Both the position numbers and the translations under genes were made by a program. Of a stretch of 64,000 nucleotides of DNA, positions 57,866 to 64,000 are shown in pieces; positions within the stretch are counted from its first letter, which is position 1; every line of letters starts with the position of its first letter. This DNA is from Quillaja saponaria (lineage: Eukaryota; Streptophyta; Magnoliopsida; Fabales; Quillajaceae). A model generated the notes under the pieces. It was not told where the DNA came from. It saw nothing but the letters and a program-made list of their open reading frames with translations, and searched no databases. The DNA is taken from contig CM055607.1 in NCBI GenBank assembly GCA_029379385.1, positions 11,284,001 to 11,348,000 of the forward strand, read 5' to 3'.

Positions 57866-58279
57866 ATGTTTATTGATCCTAGAGCACCAATGACTTATGT
57901 GGATGAGGATGCTTCTTCGGGCTCTGGAGATGATGTGAACATGATAGATGGCCACAACAAACGTCAATCTGGTGTGCCATCTGGTTCAGGTCGTCGGAAG
58001 AGAAGCCGCAAAGCTACTGGAGACGCTATAGTGGATGCCATGCTGGAAATAGCAGCTGCTTCAAAGATGAGGGCAACTGCAATTATGAAGAGTGAGGACC
58101 AATTCTCTATAAGCAAATGCATCAAAGTATTGGATGAGATGCAAGGTCTTGATCAACGGATCTACTTTCTTGCTTTGGATTTATTTGAGAATCCCACTGC
58201 CAGAGAGATTTTCATATCTCTTAAGAGTGAGAAAAGGTCTCCATGGTTGCAGCGCAAATGTGGTGCTTCTTCTAGTTGA
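57866..58279 (+). CDS. PIF/Harbinger ORF1-type C-terminal fragment (Myb/SANT partner without its Myb domain)
   Basis: 137 residues. An acidic, Ser/Gly-rich start (EDASSGSGDDVNMIDG) leads to a basic patch GRRKRSRKATGDA that looks like a nuclear localisation signal. It is followed by a helical tail with IVDAMLEIAAASKMRA, KCIKVLDEMQGLD, and LALDLFENPTAREIF. This tail is the usual C terminus of plant Harbinger ORF1 and L10-interacting Myb-like proteins, whose N-terminal half is a Myb/SANT-like DNA-binding domain. I cannot find that domain in the 900 bases upstream. In active elements ORF1 carries the nuclease into the nucleus and to the ends; this fragment keeps the import and partner-binding part. 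It sits 288 bases upstream of the nuclease on the same strand. Truncated relic or domesticated short protein are both possible. Confidence 0.75.
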   Translation: MFIDPRAPMTYVDEDASSGSGDDVNMIDGHNKRQSGVPSGSGRRKRSRKATGDAIVDAMLEIAAASKMRATAIMKSEDQFSISKCIKVLDEMQGLDQRIYFLALDLFENPTAREIFISLKSEKRSPWLQRKCGASSS

Positions 58280-58567
58280 ATTTTGAGTAACTGGTTGGTT
58301 TTGTTCATTATGGTTCTATACTTTGTACAATCTAGTAGAAGGGATTGATGTTTAGAATTAGTTGGATTTGATGGGTAATGGAGGTTTTGCTTTTTCTATT
58401 TGACGAGTAAAATGAATTTAGCAGTTTAGTTTTAATTTATTGTTTGATTTCCATTTATCCATGATCAGAATAGTTTTTAGAGCAATTGCTTGGGTTTAGT
58501 GATTGTCTTGTACTGCACAGTGCACATACTCTATTTGAAGTTTATTTTTACAGATACATCAATCGGC

Positions 58568-59965
58568 ATGGACAATTCTGACTTAGAATTGGATAAGATG
58601 GAACTGGTTGCAGCAGCTGCTGGCTACTATTACTATAACAGTATAACCAAACAGCCTTGCCGTAGTTTTTCACCTAAAGGAGGTGGTTTTATGGTTGAAT
58701 TACTGAATGGTGATGATGTTTTCTGTCGGGAAATGTTGCGGATGGATAAGCATGTCTTTCACAAGTTGTGCGATATTCTTCGTCAAAGGAGCATGTTGCG
58801 TGATACTGCTGGTGTTATGATAGAGGAACAACTGACAATTTTTTTGAACATTATTGGCCATAATGAACGTAATAGAGTAATTCAAGAGCGTTTTCAGCAC
58901 TCTGGTGAAACCATTAGCCGGCATTTTAATAATGTATTAAAGGCTATCAAGTCATTATCACGTGAATTTTTACAACCTCCTGAGCTTGCCACTCCTCCAG
59001 AAATTCTCAGTAGCAATAGATTCTATCCATATTTTCAAGGTTTGTTTTAGCATTTTTTTTTTCCTTTTCGTTTCGCTTAAGTTTCCTCTGTTTCATACTT
59101 GAATAGCATTGTTGATCTTTTTAATGCCCTCTACTCTTCAAATTCAGGATTGTATTGGTGTGATTGATGGCATGCACATTCCTGCTCATGTTCCAGCCAA
59201 AGATCAATCTCGATTTCGTAATAAGAAAGGGTTATTATCTCAGAATGTACTGGCGGCTTGCACGTTTGACCTACATTTTATATTCATATATCCTGGTTGG
59301 GAAGGCTCCGCTGCTGATTCACGTGTCTTAGGTGCAGTGCTTGACGACCCGGATCAGAATTTCCCTCAAATTCCTGAAGGTATATCCATAAATAGTTAAA
59401 TATGCTATGCATTTTCTATTCTAGTTATCTGCCCATATCACAAACCTTACACAATATTGTCCTCAACCATTTACAATGGAATTTCTTATTAGGGAAATAT
59501 TACCTTGTTGACATGGAATACTCAAATATGAGGGGGTTTATTGCTCCTTATCAAGGGGTGAGATACCACCTTAAGGAGTTTAGAGGTGCCAATCAGTTGC
59601 CTGGAAATGTGGAGGAGTTATTCAATCACAGGCACTGTTGTCTGCGGAATGCCATCCAAAGGTCTTTTGATGTACTGAAAACTCGATTTCCAATTCTCAA
59701 GCTTGCTCCTCAGTATTCCTTTCAAATTCAAAGAGATATAGTCATAGCTGCATGTGTTTTACATAATTTTATCCGTGGGGAGGAAAGAAATGATTGGTTA
59801 TTCCGTAGCGTTGAAGGGGTAACAATCGATGAATTGCCAGATCTTGATGAACAACCTGAAATTCAGTTGCTTTCTTCAATACAAGATCAATTTGCACTCT
59901 CTCTAAGGGATTCAATTGCGTCTGCTATGTGGGATGATTTCTTAAATAAATGGGATCAATGGTGA
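58568..59965 (+). pseudogene. PIF/Harbinger (HARBI1/ALP1-like) DDE nuclease gene, one-base frameshift at exon 1 end
   Basis: Three exons: 58568-59039, 59148-59379, 59493-59965, about 391 residues. Exon 1 encodes the helix-turn-helix/DUF8040 region (FHKLCDILRQR, IIGHNERNRVIQERFQHSG). Exons 2 and 3 encode the DDE_4 nuclease: first Asp in GVIDGMHIPAH, second in GSAADSRVL, and the Glu in GVRYHLKEFRG, so all three catalytic acids remain. The C terminus (RFPIL, ACVLHNFI, WDDFLNKWDQW) is complete. Exon 1 ends FYPYF then a run TTTTCAAG/GT. The family ends this exon with PYFK before DCIG, and one extra T at 59032-59035 puts exon 2 out of frame. Otherwise no stops. I find no terminal inverted repeats or 3-bp duplication around the pair. 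It may be a domesticated gene (ALP1-like) with a sequence error, or a recently dead transposon copy. Confidence 0.8.
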
Positions 59966-62725
59966 TTATTTGGTAGTCGATGTCAGCAAGCTGATTTAGA
60001 ATTTCATGACTGTTGACTAGAGTTTTGGTCCTTTTGGGAGTCAAGTATTATCTGGGTTAGTGGATTTATTGCAGAATGTCATCTGACTCGAATGTTTGCA
60101 TGCACTCCATGTTTTGTTTGAGTTTCATGAAAATTCTACTCTGCATAGTTTTTTTTGTTAGTGCAGAATGTAAAGAATGCTTATTACTGGATGATTAAAT
60201 GATTGCAATGCTGATGGGGTGGATATGGTCTGAAAACAAATAACAATACAAGTATTGGGACTTGTTCTAGGCGAATAATTCACCAATCTTGAAGCCATGT
60301 TCCAATCTAGCATTCGCAGCTTCTCTAAAAACAATAAAAAATGGAATTGAAGTTCACACTTCATTTGCAAAGTTCATTCACACCTATAGAGTTGATGCAT
60401 GGTAAACTCGAGATATAATGTAGTAGGAATATTACAGAAATATTATAAGCCAACTTGATGCCTAGTTATCATTTTTCTCTCAACCCTTCACTTGTTTATT
60501 TCTCTAATCACTGTTTGGTGCCTCCCTTTTCCATCCACTGCCTGCTGTTGGACAAGTACTCAAGATTATGGTTATGAAGTCATATAATGTTCTCCTTTTC
60601 TATGAATTATGCCAATAGATTATTTCATGAACAATATTCATACTAATTGATAATACAAGATTGTATTAATTTAATTATATTATTACATGTGACATAGGTA
60701 TAACAAATTAATACAACTTAAAGTAATATATGTTATTTATTTTAATATAATTTAATACAACTATATATTAATACCTAATCGACAGGCAAAAATTAAACAT
60801 AAATTGCTAACATATCAAAGATGTACTCCTCGGTTCGTGCTGAAAATTGTGAGAATAATAAGTGAACTATTTATAAAGCGTGGTAAGTTATAAGGGGATT
60901 ATAACATGTATAATACAATGTCAATACTAATGATAAAAACATCACTCCAAGAAAGCAACACATCAGTGATAATACTATAATTTTTTGCACAATAGTTGTG
61001 CACACAGCAAAAGAAAAACACGACTCACCTATATGGTCTATTTATTTGTAAACATATCATTTCAAAAGCATCAGTTCAAGTCCATGTATTTCTTAAACTC
61101 GTTTTTTTTAGACCTACCAATAATACAAGATTATACCAATCGAATGATATTATTACACGTGGTATAAGTATAACTGAATGATCTGAATTGTAACTACCAC
61201 CATTAATATTATAACATATGCCATTATCACTTATCATTATATAATAGACCAATTATCATATATTATTATTATAATGGACATCATAACTATTTTAATATTC
61301 TAATATAACTCTTATGTAAAGGGACTCTAAATCTCAAAACAAGACAGATTATTTCTCTTAACTCATATTCTTTACAGCTATTTAGCTTATATTCTCAGAT
61401 CATATTAACTTTGACATCAGAATTTTCATAAATCAAAAAAATCTCCCCTTTGCAAGTCAATAACGTGGAAGATATCTTAGTCTGGTCAAATCCATAATTA
61501 ATACAACTACTATGTAGTAATTCAAACTTGAAGATTTGAATAAATAAATAAATAAAAGAGAAATTAATATTACTTTTACTCGCTTGTTCCAAAATATATA
61601 TGATCATTCTAAAAATTAAAAATTCAAGTGACACATCTTATAAAAATAATATAATATAAATTATTTAATTGACTCTTATATAACTTTTGAAATAAGTTCA
61701 ATTCAATCAATTTTGTACATTCAACCAAACCAAACTAACGATTTTATTGCAAGCCAACCGAATTTATCAGTTTTGAATAAATGGAACTAAACGAAATGAA
61801 GCAACGATCAGTTCACTTAGATCTATTTGAATTTGGAGAATGTATTATATTTTTTCAAGGCCCATATTAAAGTTCAATTTCAATTTGAAGCCTAAATTTA
61901 ATTATCTAAGCATATATACAATATAAAATATGCTAAAATAAAAAGAAAATTAATATAAAAACATAAATTTCATAATTTTACAATCAATATAGTATGTAAT
62001 GTCTTATATAAAAATAAAAATAAAAATATGTTAGTTTTGAATAGGTTAATTAACACAAATAATGTCCCAACTAAAAAAAGGAATTGAACCGACCATTATG
62101 CAAAATCCCCAATCAATAGAAGTGTGAAAAATGAGCGGGCCTTCTCTTTTCAAATTGCTCGCCGATCTTAATTCGAATATTCAGTTATAGTTAGTTCCTA
62201 TTTACCTTTACGTTTAACAATAACATGATAATATAATTTATACTATTGACTCATTTTTATTATGTCTAATAATATAAAATTATATAATAAAAAATAATAA
62301 AATAAAATTTAGTATAATAACAATATAATTATAAAATTGAATAAAATATATAATCGTATATTATATAATCTTATGTGATATATCAAACAAGCCCGTAATA
62401 TATTTGTTAGATAAAAGAAACAAACAAACCAAAACCTAATTTTTTTAAAAAAAATTGAAAAGAAGAAGGAAAAAATGAAAAGACATTCTCAAATTAAATG
62501 ATTCACATTCCTGTAGGGAGTTTTATCTCTCTCAAAATCATTTGCTTTTGAAAAAAAAAAAAAAAAACATATTTTTATAAAAATAAAAATAAAAATGGAA
62601 AGAAGAAGAAAGCAAGAAAAGTCCGAAACAATATTAGAACTAGAAATTAGATAGCAGAGCTTGTAAGTACCCATGTTTAACATTAGTGTGTCAAATTGGA
62701 GCTGGACTGTACAAGAAGGAAGAAG
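59966..62725. other. AT-rich intergenic region before the PPR gene
   Basis: The first 200 bases are probably the nuclease 3' UTR. From 60400 to 62600 the sequence is AT-rich with no coding signal on either strand. A diverged direct repeat of about 65 bp occurs at about 60650-60725 and 61120-61182. The last 150 bases (from about 62600) are the 5' UTR and promoter-proximal region of the PPR gene. Confidence 0.55.
60650..61182. repeat. Diverged direct repeat pair of about 65 bp
   Basis: AATACAAGATT, then TATTATTACATGTG and TATAAC, occur at about 60650-60716 and 61120-61176 with about 80% similarity and the same orientation. They could be the remains of a duplicated segment or of two short elements. 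No target duplications seen. Confidence 0.5.
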
Positions 62726-64000
62726 ATGCTCGTGATACCAACCCAACTGAATCTAAACCAACGAGTCTTGGCAATACTTGAAAAAAGTAATCACCTGAAC
62801 CATCTCAAGCAACTTCAAGCGTATCTCATCGCCCTCGGTCATGGACAAACCCAGTTCTACGCCTTCAAACTCGTCCGCTTCTGTGCTCTCTCTCTTGCCA
62901 ACTTCCATTATGCTCGCTTTATTTTTGATCATCTTGAATCACCCAATATATACCTTTATACAGCTTTGATCACTGCTTATGGGTCTCAGACCAATAATGT
63001 GTCTGCCTTTGTGTTGTACCGGAACATGGTTTGTCGGGGAAATCCTCGACCTAACCAATTTATTTATCCGCATGTGTTAAAATCATGTCCGGACGTTTTG
63101 GGATCCCATGGCACTGAATTAGTACATTCTCATATTTTAAAATCGGGTTTTGGACAATACCCAGTTGTGCAGACGGCCCTTGTAGATTCATATTCGAGGG
63201 TTTGTTCGGATGTTGGAAAAGCAAGGCAGTTGTTTGATGAAATGCATGAGAAAAATGTGGTGACATGGACGGCCATGGTTTGTGGGTATACAAGATTGGG
63301 GGATATTGAGAATGCTATGAATTTGTTTGATAAAATGCCAAATAGAGATGTTCCTTCGTGGAATGCTGTTATTGCAGGGTGCACTCAGAATGGAATGTTC
63401 TCAGAGGGAATTAACTTATTCAAAGAAATGGTTATTCTAGCGCAGGGGGGAGAGAATCAAGATAACAGGCCAAATCAAGTGACAATAGTTTGTGCACTTT
63501 CGGCATGTGGAAACACAGGTATGCTCCAGCTAGGTAAATGGATACATGGGTATCTTTACAAGAATGGTTTTGTTCTTGATTCCTTTACGTCAAATGCACT
63601 GCTGGATATGTATGGGAAATGCGGGCATCTGAAAGAGGCAAGGAAAGTTTTCGACATGAATCTAAAGAAAAGTTTAACATCATGGAATTCAATGATTAAC
63701 TCTTTTGCCCTTCATGGCCAAAGCGAGAATGCAATTAGTATCTTTGAGCAAATGATGGAGTACAGAGATGAGATAATGCCAGATGAGGTCACCTTTGTTG
63801 GCTTGTTGAATGCTTGTACTCATGGTGGGTTGGTTGAAGAAGGTTATCATTATTTCCATATGATGATTCGGGATTATGGAATTGAGCCTCGTATTGAACA
63901 TTATGGATGCTTGATAGACCTTCTTGGAAGGGCTGGCCGATTTGAAGAAGCCATGGATGTTATTGGGCGTATGAGTATTGAACCTGATGAGGTCGTCTGG
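62726..64000 (+). CDS. PLS-class PPR protein, At1g33350-like (partial, 3' end beyond window)
   Basis: Intronless frame open from ATG at 62726 to the window edge (425 codons, no stop). Pentatricopeptide repeat proteins of the PLS class bind organelle RNA in a sequence-specific way and usually direct processing or C-to-U editing. The repeats are easy to see: N-terminal HLKQLQAYLIALGHGQTQFY, then units such as KNVVTWTAMVCGYTRLGDIE, RDVPSWNAVIAGCTQNGMF, SFTSNALLDMYGKCGHLKEA, KSLTSWNSMINSFALHGQSE, DEVTFVGLLNACTHGGLVEE and EHYGCLIDLLGRAGRFEEA. The colinear match with Arabidopsis At1g33350 (E-subclass) is strong from memory. The N terminus has no clear long transit peptide, so mitochondrion or plastid cannot be decided. 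The E motifs would lie beyond the edge. No lesion seen. Confidence 0.93.
   Translation, partial: MLVIPTQLNLNQRVLAILEKSNHLNHLKQLQAYLIALGHGQTQFYAFKLVRFCALSLANFHYARFIFDHLESPNIYLYTALITAYGSQTNNVSAFVLYRNMVCRGNPRPNQFIYPHVLKSCPDVLGSHGTELVHSHILKSGFGQYPVVQTALVDSYSRVCSDVGKARQLFDEMHEKNVVTWTAMVCGYTRLGDIENAMNLFDKMPNRDVPSWNAVIAGCTQNGMFSEGINLFKEMVILAQGGENQDNRPNQVTIVCALSACGNTGMLQLGKWIHGYLYKNGFVLDSFTSNALLDMYGKCGHLKEARKVFDMNLKKSLTSWNSMINSFALHGQSENAISIFEQMMEYRDEIMPDEVTFVGLLNACTHGGLVEEGYHYFHMMIRDYGIEPRIEHYGCLIDLLGRAGRFEEAMDVIGRMSIEPDEVVW

Noticed and set aside
56600..60400. Terminal inverted repeats expected for a Harbinger transposon
   Set aside because: No matching inverted ends with a TTA/TAA duplication seen by eye; only a computed search would settle it.

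Overview
This is a nuclear window from a flowering plant, almost certainly a eudicot. The evidence is small exons separated by AT-rich GT-AG introns, plant gene families (CLC-c-type chloride channel, MET1-type DNA methyltransferase, CXE carboxylesterase, PLS-class PPR protein), Ty1/copia and Ty3/gypsy elements, and long AT-rich spacers. I cannot name the species from the sequence alone. There are no operons, CRISPR arrays, rRNA genes or tRNA genes that I can support.

Layout: (1) 2550-10261 (+), a seven-exon CLC-c-like chloride channel with a one-base frameshift in its second CBS domain. Its first intron holds a foldback-like insert with a 21-bp repeat array. (2) 12721-17271 (+), a decayed MET1 (maintenance cytosine methyltransferase) copy that keeps its introns but has lost its middle and carries several stops and frameshifts. 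(3) 18177-20367 (-), an intact Smr-domain (DUF1771-Smr) protein gene with a long 5' UTR intron. (4) 22598-23770, a degenerate array of about 55-60-bp units with a 329-bp hAT-type MITE inside. (5) 24010-25023 (-), an intact intronless CXE18-like carboxylesterase. (6) 25787-32443, a decayed copia retrotransposon. (7) 32902-38818 (-), a dead second CXE copy split by a gypsy retrotransposon (33435-38553). (8) 38819-41936, AT-rich spacer with a triple 265-bp repeat.

(9) 41937-50731 (+), a twelve-exon CNOT11 gene (CCR4-NOT subunit). Its 4.3-kb intron 10 contains a 3.3-kb element with arms A, A-inverted and A, able to form a hairpin with arms of about 1.1 kb. (10) 54597-55662 (+), a BYPASS1-like gene broken by one frameshift. 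(11) 57866-59965 (+), a PIF/Harbinger-derived pair: an ORF1 C-terminal remnant followed by a three-exon DDE nuclease with a one-base frameshift. (12) 62726-64000 (+), the first 425 codons of an At1g33350-like PPR gene that runs off the window.

The genes here are unrelated housekeeping and signalling functions (vacuolar or Golgi chloride transport, mRNA deadenylation, organelle RNA processing, ester hydrolysis) rather than a pathway. The main story is mobile-element traffic. Two LTR elements with complete 5-bp target duplications have LTR divergences of about 7% (copia) and about 4.5% (gypsy), so the order of events can be read. The Smr gene next to the CXE18 gene resembles the Arabidopsis At5g23520-At5g23530 neighbourhood as I remember it. 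Four single-base gains in otherwise well-preserved coding sequence, three of them in or next to G or T runs, raise the possibility that some 'breaks' are base-calling errors.
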